Below, piece after piece: positions 15,669-22,405 of a stretch of 36,547 nucleotides of DNA. The notes below the pieces were generated by a model that worked only from the letters and a program-made list of their open reading frames with translations, did no database searches and was not told where the DNA came from. A program made the position numbers and the translations under genes. Source of the stretch: an uncultured Erysipelotrichaceae bacterium (GTDB lineage: Bacteria; Bacillota_I; Bacilli_A; Erysipelotrichales; Erysipelotrichaceae); NCBI GenBank assembly GCA_900314905.1, contig OMXA01000040.1:1-36547 (forward strand). The letters run 5' to 3'. Each line of letters starts with the position of its first letter. The stretch's first letter is position 1.

Positions 15669-16751
15669 GTGGCATCACAGATTACAAACTATCAGTGTCC
15701 TGCCTGCGGCGGACCGCTGCATTACAGCGGTGCTTCCGGAAAGCTGGAGTGCGACTACTGCGGATGTGCATATGAGCCTTCAGAAATAGAGGCATTGTAT
15801 GCGGAAAAGAATGAAAAAGCAGCAGAAGCGATGGAAAGTGCAGGCTGGGATACTTCCGGAATGACAGAATGGGGACCGGAGACATCCGGCATGCGTGCAT
15901 ACAGCTGCCCATCCTGCGGCGCTGAACTTGTCACAGATGAGACGACGGCTGCTTCCTGCTGCCCGTACTGCGGCAATCCGACGATCGTGCCGGGCCAGTT
16001 TGCGGGAGGACTGAAGCCGGACTATGTGATTCCATTCAAGATGGCCCGCAAGGAGGCGGAAAATGCTCTGCGCCAGCATTACCGGGGAAGGCCTTTTCTG
16101 CCTGGTGCATTCACGGCCGGGAACCATATCAGCAAGGTGCAGGGAGTCTATGTGCCATTCTGGCTTTTTGACGGAACTGCAGAAGGCTCCGCCCGTTATG
16201 AAGGCAGAAGGGTCAGAACCTATACGCAGGGAGATTATGAAATCACGGAAACAGACCATTATGAAGTCTTCCGAAGCGGCAGTCTGCCGTTTGAGAAGAT
16301 TCCCGCAGATGGATCCAGGAAGATGCAGAATGACTACATGGAATCGGTGGAGCCGTTCCACTATGAAGATCTGAAGCCTTTCTCGAATGCCTATCTGCCA
16401 GGCTATCTTGCCGATAAGTTCGATGTTCCTGCAGAAGAATGCGAAAAGCGGGCGGACCAGCGCTGCAGCAATTCGCTTTCCGATGCACTGGCACGGACCG
16501 TGACGGGCTACTCTTCCTATTCCCGGGTTTCTGAAACCATCCAGCTGCAGCGCGGAAAAGTTCATTATGCGCTGCTGCCGGTATGGATTCTGAATACGAA
16601 GTGGAATGGGAAGGACTTTCTGTTCATGATGAATGGCCAGACGGGAAAGATGGTCGGCGATCTTCCGATCAGTCCGACGAAGTTCTGGGGAACCTTTGCA
16701 GGACTGACATTCTCTCTGACAGCGATCCTGTCGCTGCTGTTTCTGAGGTAG
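15669..16751 (+). CDS. TFIIB-type zinc-ribbon membrane protein (YdjG-like)
   Basis: 360 aa, starting at GTG with AAGGAGG 8 nt upstream (no better ATG exists). Two zinc ribbons open the protein: CPACGG..CDYCGC (about residues 10-37) and CPSCGA..CPYCGN (about 79-100). A body of about 200 residues follows with FKMARKEAENALRQHYRG, YVPFWLFDGTAEGSARYEG and LLPVWILNTKW, and a single C-terminal membrane helix (TFAGLTFSLTAILSLLFL). This layout is that of B. subtilis YdjG, which pairs with the TPM protein YdjH at the membrane. The TPM gene follows here after 6 nt, keeping that order. Confidence 0.87.
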   Translation: MASQITNYQCPACGGPLHYSGASGKLECDYCGCAYEPSEIEALYAEKNEKAAEAMESAGWDTSGMTEWGPETSGMRAYSCPSCGAELVTDETTAASCCPYCGNPTIVPGQFAGGLKPDYVIPFKMARKEAENALRQHYRGRPFLPGAFTAGNHISKVQGVYVPFWLFDGTAEGSARYEGRRVRTYTQGDYEITETDHYEVFRSGSLPFEKIPADGSRKMQNDYMESVEPFHYEDLKPFSNAYLPGYLADKFDVPAEECEKRADQRCSNSLSDALARTVTGYSSYSRVSETIQLQRGKVHYALLPVWILNTKWNGKDFLFMMNGQTGKMVGDLPISPTKFWGTFAGLTFSLTAILSLLFLR

Positions 16752-16757
16752 GAGGCG

Positions 16758-17516
16758 ATGCAGATGAAGAAGATGCTGATGATGATTCTGGCAGGATTCG
16801 TATTCCTGATTCTGCCGCTTCCGGCTGCAGGCATGCATGTCTTCGATGAGGCCGGCCTCCTGAGCGAAAGCCAGCTGGCTTCCCTTGAAGACTATGCCGG
16901 AAACATCTCGGAACGCTATCAGTTCGGAGTTTATATTGTGACGCTGCCTTCCCTTTCAGGCGGCGAAGTCGAGGAAATGGCGGATGAGCTCTATCATGAG
17001 CGCTATGGTCTAGGAGAAGGAACAGATCGGAATGGAATTCTGCTCCTGCTGAGCATGGAGGAGAGGGAATATGCATTGCTGACGAATGGTCCGAAAGCAG
17101 ACTATGCATTTACCTCCTATGGACTGGATCAGCTGGAAGCGAAGTTTCTGGATGATCTGAAGGAGGACCAGTGGGCATCGGGATTCAATGATTATCTCTC
17201 GGAGTGCGATCGCTATCTGAGCCTGGCTTCAGAGAATCATCCGGTGAAGCGTCCGCTCTGGACAGGAATTCTTCTGATCTTTGCGATTTCTGCAGGAATC
17301 TCCCTCGGAGTCTGCCTGATCCTGAAGAAACACATGAAGTCGGTTGCCATGAATCGTTCAGCAGCTGCTTATTGTGCCGGCAGTCTGGCGCTCAGAGGGC
17401 AGTCGGATCAGTTTGTGAATACGACGGTATCCCGGCGGAAGATCGAAAAGTCTTCCCGGAACTCAGGTTCTTCGGAAACGTCTCATGGAAGTACGGTCCG
17501 AAGCGGGAAGTTCTGA
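16758..17516 (+). CDS. TPM-domain membrane protein (YdjH-like)
   Basis: 252 aa with AGGAGG just upstream. A signal-anchor (MKKMLMMILAGFVFLILPLP) is followed by a TPM domain (about residues 27-160: VFDEAGLLSESQLASLEDYA, FGVYIVTLPS, YHERYGLGEGTDRNGILLLL, EREYALLTNG). A membrane helix (about 170-190, WTGILLIFAISAGISLGVCL) and a basic Ser/Arg-rich cytosolic tail end the protein. TPM domains are beta-alpha domains used in photosystem repair (TLP18.3/Psb32) and in YdjH. It is the last gene of the operon; the end converges on the leftward gene at 17519, and the two stop codons lie in one palindrome, so no separate terminator fits between them. Confidence 0.88.
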   Translation: MQMKKMLMMILAGFVFLILPLPAAGMHVFDEAGLLSESQLASLEDYAGNISERYQFGVYIVTLPSLSGGEVEEMADELYHERYGLGEGTDRNGILLLLSMEEREYALLTNGPKADYAFTSYGLDQLEAKFLDDLKEDQWASGFNDYLSECDRYLSLASENHPVKRPLWTGILLIFAISAGISLGVCLILKKHMKSVAMNRSAAAYCAGSLALRGQSDQFVNTTVSRRKIEKSSRNSGSSETSHGSTVRSGKF

Positions 17517-17518
17517 AT

Positions 17519-18046
17519 TCAGGTTCGTTCCAGGACAAGGATCCTGAGGCAGTGATTTACCATGCATGCATAAATAACTTCTGCCAGCCCGCAGATGGAA
17601 TTGCTTGTCAGGGAAACCATTGCGGCAAGAACGGACCCGATGAGGTACGGCATGCGGACCTTCGGATGATCCCATCCTGTCTGATAAAGCATCCAGTTCA
17701 GCAGGATCAGAAAACACCACGCGAGAATCAGATGGAGAGAGGAGAGGATGCTCTCCTCTTTCTGATATGGGGTGAATACCATCAGAACCATCAGGATCGC
17801 AGCATAGAGACATTGTCTTCCCCAGTGAGGTATAAGACCATCCCCGGCCCGATGCAGAAGCATCAATTCAATGAAGCCGGATGGGACTTCACAGAGGAAG
17901 AACCAGAGCCGGAAACGGGGATCATTGATCAGCCCGGTATAGTTGAAGGAAAGAAGGCGATCCGGCAGAAAGGGCAGGACAAACAGAACCGGCATGAGCC
18001 AGCGGCTGAGGAAAAGGATCAGTTCTTGAACGGACCTGCGGCGCAT
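17519..18046 (-). CDS. Small integral membrane protein of unknown function
   Basis: 175 aa with four or five hydrophobic segments (WLMPVLFVLPFLP, LWFFLCEVPSGFIELMLL, CLYAAILMVLMVF, LHLILAWCFLILLNWML, MPYLIGSVLAAMVSL). No recognised motif. A -10 box lies only 7 nt upstream of the ATG and there is no SD sequence, so the mRNA may be leaderless. It diverges from pheA and converges with the TPM gene. Function cannot be assigned. Confidence 0.7.
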   Translation of the reverse strand: MRRRSVQELILFLSRWLMPVLFVLPFLPDRLLSFNYTGLINDPRFRLWFFLCEVPSGFIELMLLHRAGDGLIPHWGRQCLYAAILMVLMVFTPYQKEESILSSLHLILAWCFLILLNWMLYQTGWDHPKVRMPYLIGSVLAAMVSLTSNSICGLAEVIYACMVNHCLRILVLERT

Positions 18047-18052
18047 ATTAGA

Positions 18053-18058
18053 ATTATA
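18053..18058 (-). promoter_or_regulatory. -10 box giving a likely leaderless mRNA
   Basis: The minus strand reads GGTATAATTCTAATATG: a perfect TATAAT at 18058-18053 with the ATG of the membrane protein 6 nt later, so transcription would start at or next to the A of ATG. No clear -35 is seen. The pheA ATG is only 26 nt away on the other strand, so the two promoters must overlap. Confidence 0.55.
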
Positions 18059-18084
18059 CCAGCTTCGGAAACAGGAGATACGCC

Positions 18085-18822
18085 ATGGCAGTCAGAGTCG
18101 GTTATCAGGGAAATCACGGAACATTCAGCGAGATTGCCGTGATGAAGTATTTTGCAGGAAAACAGGCTGAGCTTTGCGGTTACCGCAGCTTTCCGGAGAT
18201 TCTTTCGGATTTGGAGAAGGGCGTGCTCGACTATGGAATGCTGCCGGTGGAAAATACCACGACCGGAGTCATCGCGAGAACGTATGACCTGTTTCAGAGT
18301 CATGAGGTCCATGCGGTCGGGGAGTGCAGCGGATTCTTTGAAGCCCATCCGGGGATCCAGGCAATTGCCTGGCAGGATACCTCGGCGGCGGTACGTCATG
18401 TTGCAGAGTGCGCCGATCATTCCAAGGCTGCCCTTGGTTCGTACCGCGCGGCAGAATACTATCATCTGGAGTCCCTGCAGAAAGAGGTGCAGGACAGCGA
18501 TACGAACATGACGAGATTCCTGCTCATGAGTGCAATTCATGAGGAGCCCCAGGATGGAACGAAGATCTCGATTATCCTGACCGTGAATCATGAGCCGGGA
18601 GCACTTTATCATGCGCTCGGGATTCTGAGCTATGCGGATATCAATGTGACGAAGCTGGAGTCACGGCCGATTCCCTCGGAGCCGTTTCATTACCGGTTCT
18701 ATCTGGATTTTGAAGGAAACCGCAGCGATCCGTTTGTTCAGACCGCTCTGCTGAAGCTGAAGGAACATAGTCTGGATCTGAAAATCCTTGGGTGCTACCG
18801 GGCGGCAGATCCGGGAGAATGA
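18085..18822 (+). CDS. pheA: Prephenate dehydratase
   Basis: 245 aa, ACAGGAGA before the ATG. Residues 1 to about 165 are the periplasmic-binding-like catalytic domain: GYQGNHGTFSE, DYGMLPVENTTTGV, and NMTRFLLM, which holds the catalytic Thr-Arg-Phe. Residues about 170-245 are an ACT domain with LESRPIPSEPFHYRFYLDFEG, the Phe-binding ESRP motif that gives feedback inhibition. It converts prephenate to phenylpyruvate. It is shorter than the usual 270-280 aa and the family's Q-L substrate-pocket block reads FEAHPGIQAIAW. No chorismate mutase domain is attached. It stands upstream of the attenuator and so is outside aro control by that terminator. Confidence 0.92.
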   Translation: MAVRVGYQGNHGTFSEIAVMKYFAGKQAELCGYRSFPEILSDLEKGVLDYGMLPVENTTTGVIARTYDLFQSHEVHAVGECSGFFEAHPGIQAIAWQDTSAAVRHVAECADHSKAALGSYRAAEYYHLESLQKEVQDSDTNMTRFLLMSAIHEEPQDGTKISIILTVNHEPGALYHALGILSYADINVTKLESRPIPSEPFHYRFYLDFEGNRSDPFVQTALLKLKEHSLDLKILGCYRAADPGE

Positions 18823-18848
18823 AATAATTTTCAGATGATTTTCAGCTC

Positions 18849-18877
18849 TTTACATCCTGCTTCCGGAGAGGTAAGAT
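18849..18877 (+). promoter_or_regulatory. Promoter of the aromatic operon leader
   Basis: TTTACA (18849-18854), a 17-nt spacer and TAAGAT (18872-18877) fit a sigma-A promoter. Transcription would begin near 18884, about 9 nt before the leader peptide ATG. GGAGAGG at 18865-18871 lies inside the spacer and would serve as a leader RBS only on read-through RNA from pheA. Confidence 0.5.
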
Positions 18878-18892
18878 AGTCCTGGTAAATTT

Positions 18893-18934
18893 ATGAGAAC
18901 GATGTACGGTTACTATTACTTTACCTTTAGATAG
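18893..18934 (+). CDS. Tyr/Phe-rich attenuation leader peptide
   Basis: A 13-codon frame reads MRTMYGYYYFTFR and ends with TAG. Six of 13 residues are Tyr (4) or Phe (2), with Tyr-Tyr-Tyr-Phe in a row, and it lies just upstream of a hairpin and terminator before an operon that makes Tyr and Phe precursors. That is the layout of ribosome-mediated attenuation in the phe/trp/his leaders of enterobacteria. A second in-frame ATG at 18902 is an alternative start. Translation of the peptide measures charged tRNA-Tyr and tRNA-Phe. The SD is weak (GGT 8 nt upstream), so initiation may be near-leaderless. Confidence 0.85.
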   Translation: MRTMYGYYYFTFR

Positions 18935-18991
18935 TCAGGGTCATTCAGATAATGGCCCGTTTTGTGTGAAGGCGTTATCTGAATGGTAAAG
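18919..18991 (+). promoter_or_regulatory. Attenuator hairpin (regions 1 and 2) of the aro operon
   Basis: ATTCAGATAA (18943-18952) pairs perfectly with TTATCTGAAT (18975-18984), extended by flanking pairs to about 14 bp. In addition CTTTACC in the leader's Tyr-Phe-Thr codons (18919-18925) pairs with GGTAAAG (18985-18991). The right arm CGTTATC (18973-18979) can instead pair with the GATAATG at 19016-19022, inside the terminator. The identical GATAATG occurs in the left arm (18948-18954), so the two structures are mutually exclusive. Confidence 0.75.
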
Positions 18992-19009
18992 AGAACCGAG
19001 CGATCTGAG

Positions 19010-19040
19010 CCACAGGATAATGTCCTGTGGTTTTATTTTT
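19010..19040 (+). terminator. Attenuator terminator before aroB
   Basis: CCACAGGA (19010-19017) pairs with TCCTGTGG (19023-19030) around a 5-nt loop and is followed by TTTTATTTTT. It ends 16 nt before the aroB start, so it must be bypassed for operon expression. It therefore acts as a regulated terminator rather than as the end of pheA. Confidence 0.85.
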
Positions 19041-19056
19041 CAGGGGAGATGGAACG

Positions 19057-20061
19057 ATGAAGATTGAAGTTCATACCAGACAGAGGAATTATCCGATCAT
19101 TCTGGAACATGGGATTCTTTCCAGAGCGAAGGAAGTGATCGGCGAGTGCGGACATCCTGTGCTGATCAGCGACAGCGGAGTGCCGGAGAAATGGCGCAGC
19201 CTGCTGCAGCAGCAGTATCCTGATTCCCCGATGATTGTGGTGCCGCATGGAGAAGAATCCAAGAGTATCCGCCAGTGGTCTATGATTCTTTCACGTATGC
19301 TGAAAGAGAATGTGTCCAGAAAGGATGCTGTGATTGCCCTGGGCGGAGGAGTCGTCGGAGATCTGGCCGGATTCTGCGCTGCTTCGTATAAAAGAGGAAT
19401 CCGCTGGGTGAATATTCCTACGACGATGCTGTCGATTGTAGACAGTTCCATCGGCGGAAAGACCGCAGTGGACCTGGATGGAATCAAGAACTGCGTAGGT
19501 GCGTTCTGGCAGCCTTCCATGGTGCTGGCAGATCCGGAAGTGCTTGCCACGCTCAGCCCCAGGCTTCTTTCAGAAGGAATGGCGGAAGCGGTGAAGATGG
19601 GCATGACCCATGATCCGGAATTGTTTGCTTTGTTTGAACATGATGACTATCTGGACCATCTGGATGAGATCATCTATCGTTCCCTGGAGGTCAAGCGCAG
19701 GGTCGTGGAACACGATGAAGAAGAAAATGGCGAACGGATGCTGCTGAATTTCGGACATACCTATGGACATGCATATGAAAGCTACTATGAGATGAACCGG
19801 TATCTTCATGGCGAATGCGTCGGCATGGGCATGATGACGATTCTGAAGAATCCACAACTGAAACAGAGACTGTCAGCGGTGATGACCAGACTGAATCTGC
19901 CTCAGTCCTGCGATGCGGATCGGGAACGGATCTGCCAGCTCGTGCAGAACGACAAGAAAGCAGATCATGATACGGTAACGATCGTCCAGGTGGATGAGAT
20001 CGGCAGAGGCCATCTCGAAGTATGGAACCAGGAAGAAATCCGGGAGGGGATCGGACTATGA
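19057..20061 (+). CDS. aroB: 3-dehydroquinate synthase
   Basis: 334 aa. The ATG at 19057 follows GGGGAGA; an in-frame ATG at 19027 lies in the terminator and is rejected. NAD-binding and catalytic segments are visible: VPHGEESKS, ALGGGVVGDLAGFCAASYKRGI, PTTMLSIVDSSIGGKTAVD, and the zinc-binding LNFGHTYGHAYE and LHGECVGMGM. It converts DAHP to 3-dehydroquinate, the second step of the shikimate pathway, in the cytoplasm. At 334 aa it is slightly shorter than the usual 350-360. It is the first structural gene of the operon and its stop overlaps the aroC start by ATGA. Confidence 0.96.
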   Translation: MKIEVHTRQRNYPIILEHGILSRAKEVIGECGHPVLISDSGVPEKWRSLLQQQYPDSPMIVVPHGEESKSIRQWSMILSRMLKENVSRKDAVIALGGGVVGDLAGFCAASYKRGIRWVNIPTTMLSIVDSSIGGKTAVDLDGIKNCVGAFWQPSMVLADPEVLATLSPRLLSEGMAEAVKMGMTHDPELFALFEHDDYLDHLDEIIYRSLEVKRRVVEHDEEENGERMLLNFGHTYGHAYESYYEMNRYLHGECVGMGMMTILKNPQLKQRLSAVMTRLNLPQSCDADRERICQLVQNDKKADHDTVTIVQVDEIGRGHLEVWNQEEIREGIGL

Positions 20062-21164
20062 AAAATACATTCGGAAATGAAGTGACGCTCACGCTGTTCG
20101 GAGAATCGCATGGTCCGGCAATCGGATGCGTGATCGATGGCCTGCCTTCCGGTTTCCGCATTGATGAAGAACAGCTCAGGCAGGACATGGACAAGCGCAG
20201 AGCTGCCGGGTCTATCTCCACAGGGCGCCATGAGGCAGATGAGGTGCAGTTTCTTTCGGGGGTGAAAGAGGGGGTTACTGAAGGAACGCCATTGGCGATT
20301 CTGATTGCCAATACCAATGTTCGCTCGAAAGACTATTCTGCTCTTGAGCATCTGGCTCGTCCCGGACATGCGGATTATGCCGCAGAGATGCGCTATCACG
20401 GCTTCCAGGATGCCAGAGGCGGCGGCCATTTCAGCGGGAGGCTGACCGCGCCGATTGTCGCAGCAGGATCGATTCTGCGGCAGATGCTTGCGAGCCATGG
20501 CATCCTGATTGCAACGCATATTGCTTCCCTGCATGGAGTCGAAGATGACCCGTTTTCAGAATCGTCTCTGATAGAGCAGATGAATCTCCTGAACCGCCGG
20601 ACGTTTGCGGTGCTGAATGAAGAAGCTGGCGAGCTGATGAAGCAGGAAATCCGCAAGGCCGCAGAATCCCTGGATTCTGTCGGAGGCATTCTGGAGACAG
20701 TGGTATCCGGCATGGAAGCTGGCATCGGTGAGCCGGAGTTCGGTTCCGTGGAAAGCGAGCTTTCCGGTGCGCTGTTCTCGATTCCGGCGGTCAAAGGAGT
20801 GGAATTCGGAGAAGGTTTCCGGTTTGCACAGCTGTTCGGAAGCCAGGCAAATGATGCGTTTGAGATCAGAGATGGGAAAGCCGTGACGAAGACGAATCAT
20901 AATGGCGGAATCAACGGGGGCATCACCAATGGCATGCCGATCTGTTTCCGGATTGTGATCAAGCCGACTCCTTCCATCGCAAGGAAACAGGACACCGTGA
21001 ATTTCAGAACGATGGAGAATACGCAAATCGAGATTCATGGACGACATGATCCTGCCATCATTCACCGGGCAAGAGCAGTCGTGGATGCGATGACTGCGAT
21101 CACGCTTGCAGACATGCTGGCATCTGCTCATGGCCGGCAGTGGCTGAAAGGAGAAGAGAGATGA
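20058..21164 (+). CDS. aroC: Chorismate synthase
   Basis: 368 aa. Start at 20058 (ATGA overlap), since MKNTFGNEVTLTLFGESHGPA is the family start; an upstream ATG at 20022 is inside aroB. Signature segments are FGESHGPAIG, GRHEADEVQFLSGV, RPGHADYAAE, DARGGGHFSGRLTAPIVAAG and GGINGGITNGMPI. The enzyme removes phosphate from EPSP to make chorismate and needs reduced FMN; no flavin reductase domain is attached. It precedes the earlier-step genes, an order common in Firmicutes operons. The end overlaps the next start. Confidence 0.96.
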   Translation: MKNTFGNEVTLTLFGESHGPAIGCVIDGLPSGFRIDEEQLRQDMDKRRAAGSISTGRHEADEVQFLSGVKEGVTEGTPLAILIANTNVRSKDYSALEHLARPGHADYAAEMRYHGFQDARGGGHFSGRLTAPIVAAGSILRQMLASHGILIATHIASLHGVEDDPFSESSLIEQMNLLNRRTFAVLNEEAGELMKQEIRKAAESLDSVGGILETVVSGMEAGIGEPEFGSVESELSGALFSIPAVKGVEFGEGFRFAQLFGSQANDAFEIRDGKAVTKTNHNGGINGGITNGMPICFRIVIKPTPSIARKQDTVNFRTMENTQIEIHGRHDPAIIHRARAVVDAMTAITLADMLASAHGRQWLKGEER

Positions 21165-22405
21165 AACTCGGACTGATCGGCTATCCGCTTGGCCATTCCT
21201 GGTCACCGGAAATTCATTCGTTCTTTCTGAAGCAGAACTGCTATTCGCTGATTGAACTGAAGGAAGATGAACTCGGACCGTTTCTGGAGAAGAAGGAATT
21301 TGATGGCCTGAATGTGACGATCCCTTATAAGCAGAAAGTCATTCCATATCTGGATGAGCTTGATCCTCTTGCGGAAGAAGCCGGAGCAGTGAATACGATC
21401 GTGAACCAGAACGGACGGCTGATCGGACATAATACGGATGTCGAAGGCTTCCGGGATATGATGCTTGCCCATGGCATTGATGTGAAGAGCTCAAAGACAG
21501 CCGTGATCGGAGATGGCGGTGTTTCCAGGGCAATCCAGTGTGCGCTGAGGCAGCTTGGTGCAGATTATTCCGTGACGAGCCGCAAGCATAGCCCCGGCTC
21601 CATCACGATGCTAGAGCTTCTAGAGCATGCGGCGGATTATTCGTGTCTGATCAATGCGACTCCGCTTGGCATGAAGCCGCATGATGAAGAACTCCCGGCG
21701 GATCCGAAGATGTTCGGAAATCTGAAGGATGCAGTGGATGTGATTGCAAATCCGCTGCGGACCAGGTTCCTGTTTGAAGCCAAGATGAAGGGATGCAGAA
21801 CCTGCGGCGGGTTTGAGATGCTGGTCCGCCAGGCAGCTGCTGCCGATCGCTGGTTTGCAGATATGCAGATTCCGGAAGCAGAGATTCTTGCATGCATGCG
21901 ATTCCTGTATGATCAGCGAAGAAGCGTCGTGCTCATCGGAATGCCGACATCCGGCAAGACGACCATCGCGAAGCTGCTGGCCGAAGAGACCGGAAAGAAG
22001 CGGATTGAGATGGATGACATCATTGAAAAAGAGATGGGAATGAAGATCCGCACCTGCTTCCAGGAACGCGGGGAAACGTATTTCCGCGATCTCGAGAGCA
22101 GACTCTGCGAATCGCTGAAGGAGGCTGGCGGAAGTGTGATCTCCTGCGGAGGCGGGGTGATCAAGCGCCGGGAAAACATGCAGGCATTAGCCGAGAATGG
22201 CCTGATTCTCTGGCTGGATCGTCCCCTGGATCTTCTGTACGGATCGAATGATCGGCCGCTGTCGATTGACAGAGAACAGGTTGTATCGCTCTATGAAGCG
22301 CGCAGGCCCGACTATGAGCGCTATGCGGATGTACGGATTGAGAATTCAGGCTCCGTGAACGAAACGATGGAACAGATCAGAAAGGCAATGGAGGAAACCA
22401 TATGA
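21161..22405 (+). CDS. aroE-aroK: Fused shikimate dehydrogenase-shikimate kinase
   Basis: 414 aa. Residues 1 to about 245 are AroE: GLIGYPLGHSWSPEIHSFF, FDGLNVTIPYKQKVIPYLDE (catalytic Lys), GAVNTIVNQNGRLIGHNTD, the NADP loop AVIGDGGVSRAI and INATPLGMKP. Residues about 250-414 are AroK: P-loop VLIGMPTSGKTTIAKLLAE, DDIIEKEMG, FRDLESR, ISCGGGVIKR and NDRPLS. One reading frame joins them with no stop. The product carries out dehydroshikimate reduction and shikimate 3-phosphorylation, steps four and five. The AroE NADP loop (GDGGVSRA) differs slightly from the usual GAGGAA/SRA. AAAGGAG lies before the ATG. Confidence 0.94.
   Translation: MKLGLIGYPLGHSWSPEIHSFFLKQNCYSLIELKEDELGPFLEKKEFDGLNVTIPYKQKVIPYLDELDPLAEEAGAVNTIVNQNGRLIGHNTDVEGFRDMMLAHGIDVKSSKTAVIGDGGVSRAIQCALRQLGADYSVTSRKHSPGSITMLELLEHAADYSCLINATPLGMKPHDEELPADPKMFGNLKDAVDVIANPLRTRFLFEAKMKGCRTCGGFEMLVRQAAAADRWFADMQIPEAEILACMRFLYDQRRSVVLIGMPTSGKTTIAKLLAEETGKKRIEMDDIIEKEMGMKIRTCFQERGETYFRDLESRLCESLKEAGGSVISCGGGVIKRRENMQALAENGLILWLDRPLDLLYGSNDRPLSIDREQVVSLYEARRPDYERYADVRIENSGSVNETMEQIRKAMEETI

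Noticed and set aside
17204-18142. 312-codon plus frame
   Set aside because: It runs out of frame through the end of the TPM gene and antisense to the multi-helix membrane protein; its composition is a shadow of those.
18935-19056. T-box riboswitch before aroB
   Set aside because: No AGGGTGGNACCGCG-like T-box sequence or stem I features; the leader peptide explains the terminator better.
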